Assembly: GCF_028290625.1 (NCBI RefSeq)
Contig: NZ_JAQGJM010000024.1
Location: 1-64,000, forward strand
Length of the DNA: 64,000 nt
Direction: 5' to 3'
Source of the DNA: Devosia sp.
GTDB taxonomy: Bacteria; Pseudomonadota; Alphaproteobacteria; Rhizobiales; Devosiaceae
The notes beneath the pieces were generated by a model. That model did no database searches and was not told the origin of the DNA. It saw only the letters and a program-made list of their open reading frames with translations. This document shows, one piece after another, positions 8,888 through 19,517 of the stretch (its first letter is position 1; every line of letters begins with the position of its first letter). A program made the translations under genes and the position numbers.

Positions 8888-9865
8888 ATGGCCTTTCTGC
8901 TCCGGCGCGTGGTGTTTTATCTGGCGGCGTTCATTGCTGCCGCCACGATCAATTTCTTTCTGCCCCGCCTGATGCCGGGCGACCCCGTCCAGATCATGTT
9001 CGCGGGTGCCGGCTCCAACCTGTCGATGGAAAACCTCAACGCCCTCAAGCTAACCTTTGGCTTCATCGATGCCCCGATCGGCCAGCAATATCTGGCTTAC
9101 CTGCAGAGCGTGTTCACAGGCGACCTGGGCCGTTCGGTCAAATATTTCCCCCTGCCGGTCACCGAGCTGCTGGCGCGCGCGCTGGTCTGGACTGTGGGCC
9201 TGGTGGGCAGCGCCACCATTGTCAGCTTCATCCTGGGCACGCTGCTCGGGGTCATGGCGGCCTGGCGCCGCGGAACGCTGTTCGACTCCGTGGTTTCGCT
9301 GCTGTCGATCTTCTCCAGCTCGGTTCCCGCGGTGGTCATTTCGCTGACCATGCTGTTCGTCTTCGGCTATAGCCTGGGCTGGTTCCCCAATGGCTATGCG
9401 GCCGATCCGATGCTCGATCCGGCCTTTGGCTGGAGCTATATCTCCAGCGTGATCCACCACGGCGCGCTGCCCATGTTCACGATGGTCATTGTGCTCACCG
9501 GCGGGTTCGCGGTGACCATGCGCAACAACATGATCAACCTGCTGGGCGACGACTACATCGTCATGGGCCGCGCCAAGGGGCTCAGCGAAAACCATGTGAT
9601 GCTGTGGTACGCTGCCCGCAACGCCCTGCTGCCCACCGTGTCTGCCCTGGCCATATCTATCGGCACCATATTGGGCGGCTCGCTGGTGACCGAGGTGGTG
9701 TTCAACTATCCGGGCCTGGGCAATATGCTCTACCAGGCCATCCTGGCCCGCGACTATCCGGTGATCCAGGGACAGTTGCTGATCATGACCGCGGCCATGC
9801 TGGTCTCCAACTTCGTCGTCGATCTGAGCTATGTACTGCTCGATCCGCGCCTCAAGAAGGCCTGA
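8888..9865 (+). CDS. ABC transporter permease (DppB-like)
   Basis: 'MAFLLRRVVFYLAAFIAAATINFFLPRLMPGDP'; 'TMRNNMINLLGDDYIVMGRAKGLSENHVMLWYAARNALLP' EAA loop; 'VTEVVFNYPGLG'. Confidence 0.9.
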   Translation: MAFLLRRVVFYLAAFIAAATINFFLPRLMPGDPVQIMFAGAGSNLSMENLNALKLTFGFIDAPIGQQYLAYLQSVFTGDLGRSVKYFPLPVTELLARALVWTVGLVGSATIVSFILGTLLGVMAAWRRGTLFDSVVSLLSIFSSSVPAVVISLTMLFVFGYSLGWFPNGYAADPMLDPAFGWSYISSVIHHGALPMFTMVIVLTGGFAVTMRNNMINLLGDDYIVMGRAKGLSENHVMLWYAARNALLPTVSALAISIGTILGGSLVTEVVFNYPGLGNMLYQAILARDYPVIQGQLLIMTAAMLVSNFVVDLSYVLLDPRLKKA

Positions 9866-9868
9866 CCG

Positions 9869-10752
9869 ATGCAGCTCTTTTCCCAGCTCCTGCAGAACAA
9901 GAAGGCCACGGTGGGCGTGACCATCCTGGCCATCATCATTCTCGTCGCCATCTTCGCGCCGTTCCTGAGTGAGTACAGCCCGACCCAGCGTGTCGGCCGC
10001 CCGCATCAGGCGCCGTCGCTGGAGCATTGGCTCGGAACGACGCGCTTGGGCCATGATGTGTTCACCCGCCTGATCTATGGCGCGCGGGTGTCGCTGGCTG
10101 TGGGCTTTGGGGCTGGCCTGATGATTACCCTGATCGGCACCGTTTTGGGCATCATTGCCGGCTACAAGGGTGGCGTGATCGACGAGATCATCAACTTCTT
10201 CACCAACCTCGTGCTCGTCATTCCCAACCTGCCGCTGCTGCTGGTGATCGCGGCCTTTGTGGGCCAGGCAAGTCCGCCGGTCATCGCGGTTATCCTGGGG
10301 CTGACATCCTGGGCCTGGGGCGTGCGCGTCACGCGTTCGGAAACGCTATCGATCCGCCAGCGCGACTACGTCAAATCCGCCGAAATGCTGGGCGAGCCGA
10401 GCTGGCGCATCATGGCCTTCGAGATTTTTCCGAACCTGATCTCCATCGTGGGCATCAACTTCATCGGCAGCGTCATCTTCGCGGTCATCACCGAGGCAAC
10501 GCTGGAATTCCTCGGGCTGGGCGATCCCAATACCGTGTCCTGGGGCATCATGCTGTACAATGCCCAGAACGCCTCGGCCCTGTCGGTCGGCGCGTGGTGG
10601 GACCTGCTGTCGCCGTGCTTCGCGCTGGCTTTGCTGGGCCTGAGTCTCGCTTTGATCAATTTCGCCATCGACGAAGTGGCCAATCCGCGCCTGCGCACGG
10701 GGGGCATGCTGGGCCGCTGGACGCGAATGGTCCGCGCCGGGGAGGGCAAGCT

Positions 10753-10756
<4 letters not shown>
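9869..10756 (+). CDS. ABC transporter permease (DppC-like)
   Basis: 'HWLGTTRLGHDVFTRLIYGARVSLAVGFGA', 'TLEFLGLGDPNTVSWGIML'. Confidence 0.9.
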
Positions 10757-11561
<805 letters not shown>

Positions 11562-11565
<4 letters not shown>

Positions 11566-12464
11566 CTGCCCCTGCCCCCGTCCTGGCGCTCGACAATGTC
11601 TCCAAAGTCTTCGGCAGCAAGGACAAGCCCGTCTATGCCGCGCGCTCGGTATCGCTCGCGCTCTATCCGGGCCGTACCCTGGCGCTGGTGGGCGAGTCAG
11701 GCTCCGGCAAGACCACCGCCGCGCGGCTGATCATGCGCGAATATCGTCCAGACCAGGGGCAGCTCTTGTTCCGCGGTGCTCCCGTTGGCGACGGCAGCCT
11801 CAAGGCCTATCGCGCCGCGGTGCAGATGGTGTTTCAGGATCCATTTTCCGCGCTCAACCCAGCCCATACCGTACGCTATCACCTGGAACGACCGCTGCGG
11901 CTGCACCAGCCTGACCTTGGGGCCACCGCGCGGCAGGCGGCCGTCGCCGAGCTGCTGGAGCGGGTCAAGCTCGACCCTGCCCTGATCGCGGCGAAATATC
12001 CGCACGAACTGTCCGGCGGCCAGCGCCAGCGCATCAGCATCGCCCGGGCGCTGGCGGTCAATCCCGCCGTCATCGTGGCGGACGAGCCGACCTCCATGCT
12101 GGACGTCTCGGTTCGGCTGGGCATTCTCAACCTGCTCAACGACATGAAGTCGCAGCTCGGCCTCGCGCTGCTCTACATCACGCATGACATCGCCACGGCC
12201 CGCTACGTGGCCGAGGACATCATGGTCATGTATGCCGGGCAGATCGTGGAATGGGGCGACATGGACAGTGTGCTGGGCAATCCGCAGCACCCCTATACGC
12301 GGCTGCTGCTATCGGCCGTGCCTGATCCGGACCGGCGTTTCGGCGAAGGCCGACCCGACGACGAACTCAGCCGCATCGACGTGATCCGGCGTCAGACCGC
12401 CCTGCCCCAGCCCGAGGTGCGCACGATCGCCGCCAATCACTTCATTCGCCCAATGCCGGCGTAG
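11562..12464 (+). CDS. ABC transporter ATP-binding protein (DppF-like)
   Basis: 'GESGSGKTTAARL', 'LSGGQRQRISIARAL', 'VIVADEPTSMLDVS'. Confidence 0.9.
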
Positions 12465-13028
12465 CTAACGTCGCAGCTCATATCGCATTGCCACGGCCCC
12501 AGACCCGAATTCCTGCTGGCCCACAAGCCTCAGGTCGACGGGCTTCGACAGGCCCGCGAACGGCGTCGGCCCATGGCCCGCAAGCCTGGGATGCACGATG
12601 AACTCGTACTCATCGATCAATCCCAGCTCGGCCAGCGCCAGCGGCAGCGTCACGCCTGCCACGTAGAGGCCATCGCCGGGCTCCTGCTTCAGCTGCCGGA
12701 CGGTTTCCTCCAGGCGATCACCCCGGATGAGCTCAGCGTTCCAGTCGACCCGCTCGAGCGTATCCGACACGACATACTTCTTGGCCGCGTTGATGGTTCG
12801 CGCGAAGGGCCGCATCCATTCGACAAGCCCGTCGGGCCAGATCTCCGTTTCCGCCGGTTTCCGGAAAGCACCCTGCATCATCTCGTACATGACCCGGCCG
12901 AAAATCAGCGCGTCGGCCTGTTCGATGATCCGGGCCGAGTAATGATGCATCTCTTCATCCGGCTCGACGGCATTGTGATCGACGCAGCCGTCGAGAGTGA
13001 CATTGATCGAAAATCGAAGCGGTCGCAT
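12465..13028 (-). CDS. Dihydrofolate reductase family protein (RibD C-terminal-like)
   Basis: 'MRPLRFSINVTLDGCVDHNAVEPDEEMHHYSARIIEQADALIFGRVMYEMM...KKYVVSDTLE...DGLYVAGVTLPLALAELGLIDEYEFIVHPRLAGHG'. Confidence 0.85.
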   Translation of the reverse strand: MRPLRFSINVTLDGCVDHNAVEPDEEMHHYSARIIEQADALIFGRVMYEMMQGAFRKPAETEIWPDGLVEWMRPFARTINAAKKYVVSDTLERVDWNAELIRGDRLEETVRQLKQEPGDGLYVAGVTLPLALAELGLIDEYEFIVHPRLAGHGPTPFAGLSKPVDLRLVGQQEFGSGAVAMRYELRR

Positions 13029-13063
13029 TTGGTCCTCCCTGTGGTTGGAGCGTGTGCCCCCGG

Positions 13064-13969
13064 TCAAAGCCTTCTGTATGCTGTCGGTTCACCGCCGCCC
13101 TTGGCGATCGTGCGGGCGATGGCTTCGGTCAGTGGTTCGATCACCACGGCCATATGGGTGGCGTTGGCGTGGACGATGTCGGTGTCGCTGACCATGATCG
13201 CCACGTGGCCGCGCCAGAAAACGAGGTCCCCGCGCCGCAGCACATCGACCGGCTCACCCATCGCCGCCTGCTGGTCGCTGTCGCGCGGGCAGTCTCGGCC
13301 GCTGGCGTAAAACGCTTGCTGCACCAGCCCGGAACAGTCGAGCCCCAGGCTCTCGCGGCCGCCCCACTGGTAGGGCGCGCCCACGAAGCGCTTGGCGACC
13401 GCCACATAGTCGGGCTCCGCCTGGGCGATGGGAACGAGGTGTTCCTGCACGAACCAGCCGGCCGCCGTCTTGACGAAGCGGCCCTCCTGCCCTTCGGCGG
13501 TAATTAGGGCGTTCATCGAATAGAGACCGGTGGGCGGGGCCTTGATGCTGGGCACGCTGAAAGCGTAGGTGCGTAGCGCCCGCACCGTATGGGTCGGCGC
13601 GGTTGTCTGCACAGTCAGCCCGGTTGTCTCGACATAGCCGACATAGCCGTCGCGTTTCGCCTGCCCGAAGGCCCAGCCATCCGCCTCGTCTAGCACCTCG
13701 AACAGTTCGCCAAACAGCAGTTGATCGAGCTGTTCGGCATCGGGCGACGGCGCGCGGCGCAGGGCGGCGGCGGGGACCGTCGCCTGGCGCATGGTCGTGT
13801 CGATATAGCGGGTGGCCGGGACGATGCCTTCCAGCGACCGGGCGGCGGTTCCGTCGCGCAAAAGGGTCAGGCGGGGATCAAGCAAAGCGGGCCATGAAGG
13901 AGGGATTGAACATGGCTGGACGCTAGCGCAACGGCGGCGTTCTGTCATCCACCCGCGCTCCGCGAGCAA
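13064..13969 (-). CDS. SH3b + NlpC/P60 cysteine peptidase, apparently cytosolic (YkfC-like gamma-D-Glu-DAP endopeptidase candidate)
   Basis: 'GAPYQWGGRESLGLDCSGLVQQAFYASG' catalytic Cys, 'RGDLVFWRGHVAIMVSDTDIVHANATHMAVVIE' catalytic His; N-terminal SH3-like segment; no signal peptide seen. Exact start uncertain. Confidence 0.85.
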   Translation of the reverse strand: MLAERGWMTERRRCASVQPCSIPPSWPALLDPRLTLLRDGTAARSLEGIVPATRYIDTTMRQATVPAAALRRAPSPDAEQLDQLLFGELFEVLDEADGWAFGQAKRDGYVGYVETTGLTVQTTAPTHTVRALRTYAFSVPSIKAPPTGLYSMNALITAEGQEGRFVKTAAGWFVQEHLVPIAQAEPDYVAVAKRFVGAPYQWGGRESLGLDCSGLVQQAFYASGRDCPRDSDQQAAMGEPVDVLRRGDLVFWRGHVAIMVSDTDIVHANATHMAVVIEPLTEAIARTIAKGGGEPTAYRRL

Positions 13970-13982
13970 GCTGATGGAAAAA

Positions 13983-14004
13983 GGGAGGCCGCGAACGGCC
14001 TCCC
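13983..14004 (-). terminator. Rho-independent terminator for the 14013-20632 operon
   Basis: Minus strand GGGAGGCCG-TTCG-CGGCCTCCC-TTTTT, 8 nt past the gene end at 14013. Confidence 0.88.
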
Positions 14005-14012
14005 CTCAGGGT

Positions 14013-15941
14013 TTATTGCGCGGCGGCTGGCTTCAGCTTGGCGGCAATGAACTTGAAATTGCTCCACCACCACCACGGGCCTTCATAGTAATTTTCGGCC
14101 GAGGGATAGTTGGTCCAATAGGTCTCATTCACCGGCACGAACTTGGAGGTGCCGAACATCTCAATCACCGGCAGGCCCTGGACCAGTTCCTTGAGGATGT
14201 CGGTGCCCAGCGGCACGATCTGCGGATCGTCGGCCGGGATGGCGCGCAGCTTGTCGATCAGGGCGCTGAGTTCATCATCGACATAGCGGCCCTGATTGGA
14301 CGAGGCCGGCGTGCCGTTATCGCGCACATAGTCCTTGTGCCAGCCTTCCATCCGCACGAAGAGATCCGGCGTGATGGCGCAGGACGAGCCCCAATACGAG
14401 CCGACTTCATAGTCGCCGGTGTTTTCAGCCGTGAAAAAGGCGCCGGCCTGCATCTGCTGCACCTGCGTGGGCACGCCGAACTGGGTCCACTCATTGGCGA
14501 CGGCAAAAGCCAGGCGCTGGGATTCCACTTCGAAATCGGCAGGCGCGAGGATGTTGATGGTGAAGGGCGTCCCATCGGGTTTCAGCCACGGGCCGCCATC
14601 ATTGGTGAAGCCGGCCGCCTTCAGCAGCTTGGTGGCTTCCTCGGGGTCATGCTTCCACCAGCCGACGCCGAGCAGGTTGCGCAGCGCCTCGGGGTCCTCG
14701 GGAATGCCGGCAGCGCCTTCCGAACGCAGCCGTTCGCCAAGGCGCACGGCGTAGTCGGGATCAAACGGCTTGTAGCCGTCCTCGAGCGTGAACTCGGCCA
14801 GCCATTGGGCCATCGGCTTGTGATAGGTGTCCATCAGCACCGTGGTGGGCGGAATGGCAATCGGGGATGCGCGCAGCATGCCAGAGAACGTGGCGATGCT
14901 GGCCTGTTCTGCATTGATGGCGAGTGCGAGAGCCCAACGCGTCTTGGCATCGTCATAGGGCGCCTTGGAGGTGTTGAAATGCATGCCACGTTCGCACGGA
15001 TCATCGAGGTTGGCGTACGGGAAGTCGTTGAACCAGGCGTGGATTTTCGGGTTCTGGCTGCGCAGGATATCGAGGCTTTCCGGCGAGATGTCGGTCAGGA
15101 TATCGATGTCGTTGGCGGCCATGGCCAGCACGCGACGCTCTTCGGTGCCATAGCTGCGGAACAGCACATATTTGGCGGCGGGCTCGCCGACGATCTGGCC
15201 GACGTCGGAGTTCTGCCAGTCCTCGCGCTTTTCCCACAGGAACCAGGTGCCGTTGGGATCGCTGTCCTTGTACTTGTAGGCGCTGATGGTCACCGGCGGG
15301 AAATTGGTGAAGGTCGCCGCATCTTCTTTTTCCCAGACATGCTTGGGCACGACGTGGAATGGATTGCCATAGATGACCGAACCCAGCACGATGGCGAGGC
15401 GTGGCGTTGGCTTGGTGGTGGTGATCTCGACAGTGTTGTCGTCCACCTTGGTCACCGAGGCGATCTGGGCGGCATAGGCGGAACTATAGGACAGCGCCGG
15501 GGTATTGCGGATCATCTGGTCGGTGAACACCACGTCGTCGGCGCTGAAGGGCTGGCCGTCGCTCCAGGTGAGGCCCTGGCGCAGTGCCACCTTGAAGACG
15601 GTGAAATCGGCATTGGCCACCGGCATCTCGGCGGCAAGATCGGGAATCTGGCTGCCCTTGGCGGTGTCGATATCATAGAGCAGAGCGCCCGCCATCTGGT
15701 GGTAGCCCTGATTGATGGTCACCCCCTGCTGGTACATGTTCATATTGGTCGGATTGCCGACGCGGGCATTGAGCATATCGACGATGAGCGTTTCGGCGCG
15801 TGGCGTGCCGACATCGGTCATCTGCTGGGCGAAGCTGGGCATGGTGGCGGTGGTAAGCATGGTGCCGCCGAGCGTGATCGCCAGCGCCACCGCCATCAGC
15901 GTGCTTCTGCCGCGCCGTTTCGGGAATTGGGTCGTCGTCAT
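14013..15941 (-). CDS. ABC transporter substrate-binding protein, family 5
   Basis: Signal peptide 'MTTTQFPKRRGRSTLMAVALAITLGGTMLTTATMPSFAQQ'; 'LRQGLTWSDGQPFSADDVVFTDQMI'; 'AAKLLKAAGF'-like C-terminal half. Confidence 0.88.
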   Translation of the reverse strand: MTTTQFPKRRGRSTLMAVALAITLGGTMLTTATMPSFAQQMTDVGTPRAETLIVDMLNARVGNPTNMNMYQQGVTINQGYHQMAGALLYDIDTAKGSQIPDLAAEMPVANADFTVFKVALRQGLTWSDGQPFSADDVVFTDQMIRNTPALSYSSAYAAQIASVTKVDDNTVEITTTKPTPRLAIVLGSVIYGNPFHVVPKHVWEKEDAATFTNFPPVTISAYKYKDSDPNGTWFLWEKREDWQNSDVGQIVGEPAAKYVLFRSYGTEERRVLAMAANDIDILTDISPESLDILRSQNPKIHAWFNDFPYANLDDPCERGMHFNTSKAPYDDAKTRWALALAINAEQASIATFSGMLRASPIAIPPTTVLMDTYHKPMAQWLAEFTLEDGYKPFDPDYAVRLGERLRSEGAAGIPEDPEALRNLLGVGWWKHDPEEATKLLKAAGFTNDGGPWLKPDGTPFTINILAPADFEVESQRLAFAVANEWTQFGVPTQVQQMQAGAFFTAENTGDYEVGSYWGSSCAITPDLFVRMEGWHKDYVRDNGTPASSNQGRYVDDELSALIDKLRAIPADDPQIVPLGTDILKELVQGLPVIEMFGTSKFVPVNETYWTNYPSAENYYEGPWWWWSNFKFIAAKLKPAAAQ

Positions 15942-15957
15942 GGTTCCTCCTGTCGCA

Positions 15958-16857
15958 TTAAGCGTTGTGATTGATGGTCTGGTGCGTTGACGCACTCTTT
16001 TGCCTGGTATCGGCATAGCCAAACTTGCGGTCGATATCGGCAAGTTCGCCCCAGCGTTGGCCGACGGTGGGGATCGCCGCCATCAGCTCGCGCGTGTAGG
16101 CTTGGGTCGGATTGTCGAGGATTTCGGTGGGCGCGCCGCTCTCGACGACGCGGCCGGTGTTCATGATCGAGACTTGGTCGGACAGGTAATAGGCCGTCGA
16201 CAGGTCGTGGGTGATGTAGATGAACGACACCCCCTGCTCTTCCACGATCTGGCGGAACAGGTTGACGATCGACATGCGCAGCGAGGCGTCGACCATCGAC
16301 ACCGGCTCGTCGGCAACGATCAGCTTCGGCTTGGGGATCAGCGCCCGCGCCACGCTGATGCGCTGCAGCTCCCCGCCCGAAAACTGGCGGATGTATTTGC
16401 CGCGGATGCGCTCGTAACTCAGGCCCACCGATTTCAGCGCCAGGTCGGTCGCTTCAACGGCCTGCGCGTCATTGCGCGCGATTTTCAAGTTCAGCGCGGT
16501 GCGGCGGAGATAGAACTCCACGGGGAGATAGGCGCTGAAGGCCTCGAACGGATTCTGGAATATGGGCTGCACCAGTCGCCGGAATTCGGTGTTGTCGATG
16601 CGGTCGCTCGACTTGCCGCTCAGCGGCCGCCCCAGCAAGCGAATGCTGCCCTCGCTGGGCTCAACCAGGCGCAGGATCATGCGGGCAATAGTGGTCTTGC
16701 CCGACCCGGATTCGCCGACAATGGAAAACACCTGCGGTTCGGCCGGCAGGGTGAACGAGACATTGTCCACGGCCTTGAATGAGCTGCCGCCGAACAGACC
16801 GCCCTTGCGATAGGCACGCGTCAGGTTCTGCACTTCGAGAATGGGAGCGCCGGTCAT
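15958..16857 (-). CDS. ABC transporter ATP-binding protein (DppF-like)
   Basis: 'GESGSGKTTIARMILRL', 'FSGGELQRISVARALI', 'LIVADEPVSMVDASLR'. Confidence 0.9.
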   Translation of the reverse strand: MTGAPILEVQNLTRAYRKGGLFGGSSFKAVDNVSFTLPAEPQVFSIVGESGSGKTTIARMILRLVEPSEGSIRLLGRPLSGKSSDRIDNTEFRRLVQPIFQNPFEAFSAYLPVEFYLRRTALNLKIARNDAQAVEATDLALKSVGLSYERIRGKYIRQFSGGELQRISVARALIPKPKLIVADEPVSMVDASLRMSIVNLFRQIVEEQGVSFIYITHDLSTAYYLSDQVSIMNTGRVVESGAPTEILDNPTQAYTRELMAAIPTVGQRWGELADIDRKFGYADTRQKSASTHQTINHNA

Positions 16858-17678
16858 GCGGACGCTCCCACCACTTCGACCGCCCGCTTGCCGTGGAGGC
16901 GCGGCAGCGAGGCAATCAGGTTCTTGGTGTAATCATGCTGGGGGTTGGCGAAGACCTCAGCGGTGGGCCCCTGCTCGACGATCCGGCCCTGGTACATGAT
17001 CACCAGCCGGTCGGTGATCTGGTAGTGCACGCCCAGATCATGAGAGACGAGCACCAGCGAATTGCGCTGGCGGCGCTGGATTTCGACCATCATCAGGAGG
17101 ATCTTCTTCTGAACCACGACGTCCAGGGCCGTGGTGGGCTCGTCGGCCAGGATGAGCCGTGGATTGACGAAGGCGGCGATGGCCACCAGCACGCGCTGGC
17201 GCATGCCGCCCGACAGCTGGTGCGGATAGGCATCGAGCACGGTTTCCTCGAGGCCGAAGCCGGCGAGAAAATCGGCGATGCGCTGGCGCAGCGCCCGGCT
17301 GCTGCCCTGCTTCTCGCGCGCCGGCAGGCCATCGACGACCTGGGCCTCGATTTTCATCAGCGGGTTGAGCACGCTCATCGAGCCTTGCGGGATATAGCTG
17401 AGCTGATCCCACCACAGTGGCGCGAACTGGCTGGATTGCGCCTCGATGACCTTGCCGGTCCTGGCATCCTCGAAGCGTCCGGTGACGGTGCCGCTCTGGA
17501 TGCGCAGGCCGGTGGAGAAATCGCCATAGACGGCCCGCATCAGCGTGGACTTGCCGGAACCCGACTCCCCGGCAATGCCGAGGATTTCGTTGTCGTTGAT
17601 GGTCAGGCTGACCTGATCGACGGCCTTGATGAAGCCCGCCGTTCCGTAACCGACGGTGACGTTGTCGACCGTGATCAT
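16854..17678 (-). CDS. ABC transporter ATP-binding protein (DppD-like)
   Basis: '[25 protein letters not shown]', '[16 protein letters not shown]', '[14 protein letters not shown]', '[14 protein letters not shown]'; the longer ORF to 18425 is read-through into an antisense/alternate frame of the permease. Confidence 0.9.
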   Translation of the reverse strand: MITVDNVTVGYGTAGFIKAVDQVSLTINDNEILGIAGESGSGKSTLMRAVYGDFSTGLRIQSGTVTGRFEDARTGKVIEAQSSQFAPLWWDQLSYIPQGSMSVLNPLMKIEAQVVDGLPAREKQGSSRALRQRIADFLAGFGLEETVLDAYPHQLSGGMRQRVLVAIAAFVNPRLILADEPTTALDVVVQKKILLMMVEIQRRQRNSLVLVSHDLGVHYQITDRLVIMYQGRIVEQGPTAEVFANPQHDYTKNLIASLPRLHGKRAVEVVGASA

Positions 17679-18514
17679 ATGCTCATCCTCCGTGCGGAGG
17701 AGCGCATCGAAACGCCCGAAGACACCAGGAACAGGCCGATGAACAGCAGCACGATGGCCACCACCGGCGAGCCGATCCAGATGTATTTGCCGCCGAGCAG
17801 GGCCTGATAATTGATGGCCCAGTAGATCATGGTGCCGAGCGTCGCCTGCTGGGCGCTGGAGAGCCCGATGACGGCCAGCGCGCTTTCCGTCGAAATGCCC
17901 ACCAGCACGGTGTTGATGAAGTTGGCGGCCGACCAGCCGGCGATATAGGGGAAGATGTGACGCACCAGAATGCGCACGCTGGATTCCCCGGAAAACCAGG
18001 CGACATTGACGAATTCGCGCTCGCGCATGGTGAGCGCGACGGCCCGGACCTGACGCGCCGGATAGGGCCAGTTGAACAGCACCAAAGCCAGTCCGACGAT
18101 CGGCAGGGCCAATTGCCCACCGAACAATGCCGCCATGAGAATCAGGATCGGGAGTGTCGGGATGCAGAGCAGTGCATCCATGAAGAAGGACAACACCCGA
18201 TCGAGCCAGCCACCGGCATAGCCAGCAGCAAGACCGAGAAACACCCCGATCACCGTCGAAAAGCCAGCGACGATCAGGCCGAGGATCAGCGAATTGCGCA
18301 GGGCATAGGTCAGCAGCCAGAACACGTCCTGGCCAAGGCTGGTGGTGCCAAGCCAATGGGCGGCACTGGGGTTTTGGTTGCGCGGTGCGGTGTACCACAC
18401 CAGCGGATCGCCGGGCGCAAACCACGGCAGGATAGCGCCGAAGATGATGAAGACGATGACCAGGACCACACCGAGATAGAGCCGGAACGGGGCATCAGCG
18501 AAGAATTTTGCCAT
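17675..18514 (-). CDS. ABC transporter permease (DppC-like)
   Basis: 'HWLGTTSLGQDVFWLLTYALRNSLILGLIVAGF'; multi-helix hydrophobic protein. Confidence 0.9.
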   Translation of the reverse strand: MAKFFADAPFRLYLGVVLVIVFIIFGAILPWFAPGDPLVWYTAPRNQNPSAAHWLGTTSLGQDVFWLLTYALRNSLILGLIVAGFSTVIGVFLGLAAGYAGGWLDRVLSFFMDALLCIPTLPILILMAALFGGQLALPIVGLALVLFNWPYPARQVRAVALTMREREFVNVAWFSGESSVRILVRHIFPYIAGWSAANFINTVLVGISTESALAVIGLSSAQQATLGTMIYWAINYQALLGGKYIWIGSPVVAIVLLFIGLFLVSSGVSMRSSARRMSI

Positions 18515-18518
18515 GATG

Positions 18519-19517
18519 CTACCTGTGCCGGATGCGGGGATCGAGAAGCGGGTAGATCAGGTCGATGATCATGGTGGCGGTGGCCACGGCGATGACCGAC
18601 AGGCTGATCGTCCCCATGAGCAGGTTGAAGTCGCCCTGCAGCACGGCGGTGTAGATCAAGAGACCAAGTCCCGGATAATCGAAGAGGATTTCGGTGATCA
18701 GCGAGCCGTTGAACATCAGCCCGATCTGCAACGCCAGAAAGGTGATCTGCGGCAGGATGGCGTTGGGCAGCACGTAGCGCGACAGGATGCGCGCGTCGCC
18801 CAGCCCTTTGAGGCGGGCATAGCGCACGAACTCTTCTTCCTTGAGCGCGGTGGTCTGCGCCTTGACGCTGATCACCCACCAGCCGAACACCACGATGACG
18901 ATCGACATGGCCGGCAGGAACGAGTTCCACACCACGCTGGTGATCAGTTCCCAACTCCACGGCGCGCCGCGGATGGTGGTGGTCAGCGGGAAGATTTTCC
19001 AGATGTAGGAAAACAGGATCGAGAGCAACAGAGCCAGAATGTAGTACGGAATCGGATAGAGGCAGATGGCGATGCCTTCCATGACGCGCGAGCTGGTGCT
19101 GTTGGGCTTCCAGCCCGAGAGCAAGCCGACGAAATTGCCCAACACCCATGCGATCAAAGTCGACGTCAGCAGCAGCCCGAAGGTCCATGGCAGGGCGTTA
19201 CGGATCAGCTCCATCACCGGGGTGGGATACATCGACAGCGACGGCCCGAAATCGGCGGTCAGGACGATGCGCTTGATGAAGGCGCCGTATTGATCCCAGA
19301 GCGAGCCATCCAGCCCGAACGTATCGGCCAGCGACTGGCGCAGCGCATCGACCTGCGCCGCATCCATATAGGCGCCCTGGGAGGCGACCTTGGCCAACAT
19401 GGCTTCGACTGGGTCGGTGGGACCCAGCCGCGGCACAAAGAACAGCACCGTCAGCGCGAAGATGACCACGAGGATGTAGACCACCAGCCGCCCAGCGATA
19501 TAGCGGAGCAGGTTCAT
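18519..19517 (-). CDS. ABC transporter permease (DppB-like)
   Basis: 'MNLLRYIAGRLVVYILVVIFALTVLFFVPRLGPTDP', 'EEEFVRYARLKGLGDARILSRYVLPNAILPQ', 'ITEILFDYPGLG'. Confidence 0.9.
   Translation of the reverse strand: MNLLRYIAGRLVVYILVVIFALTVLFFVPRLGPTDPVEAMLAKVASQGAYMDAAQVDALRQSLADTFGLDGSLWDQYGAFIKRIVLTADFGPSLSMYPTPVMELIRNALPWTFGLLLTSTLIAWVLGNFVGLLSGWKPNSTSSRVMEGIAICLYPIPYYILALLLSILFSYIWKIFPLTTTIRGAPWSWELITSVVWNSFLPAMSIVIVVFGWWVISVKAQTTALKEEEFVRYARLKGLGDARILSRYVLPNAILPQITFLALQIGLMFNGSLITEILFDYPGLGLLIYTAVLQGDFNLLMGTISLSVIAVATATMIIDLIYPLLDPRIRHR

Noticed and set aside
13812-15974. 720-aa ORF on the plus strand
   Set aside because: Antisense to the family-5 SBP gene at 14013-15941, which has a signal peptide and family motifs; no domain in the plus-strand frame.
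16854-18425. 523-aa ATPase with N-terminal extension
   Set aside because: The extension overlaps the permease in another frame; the ATPase starts at 17678.
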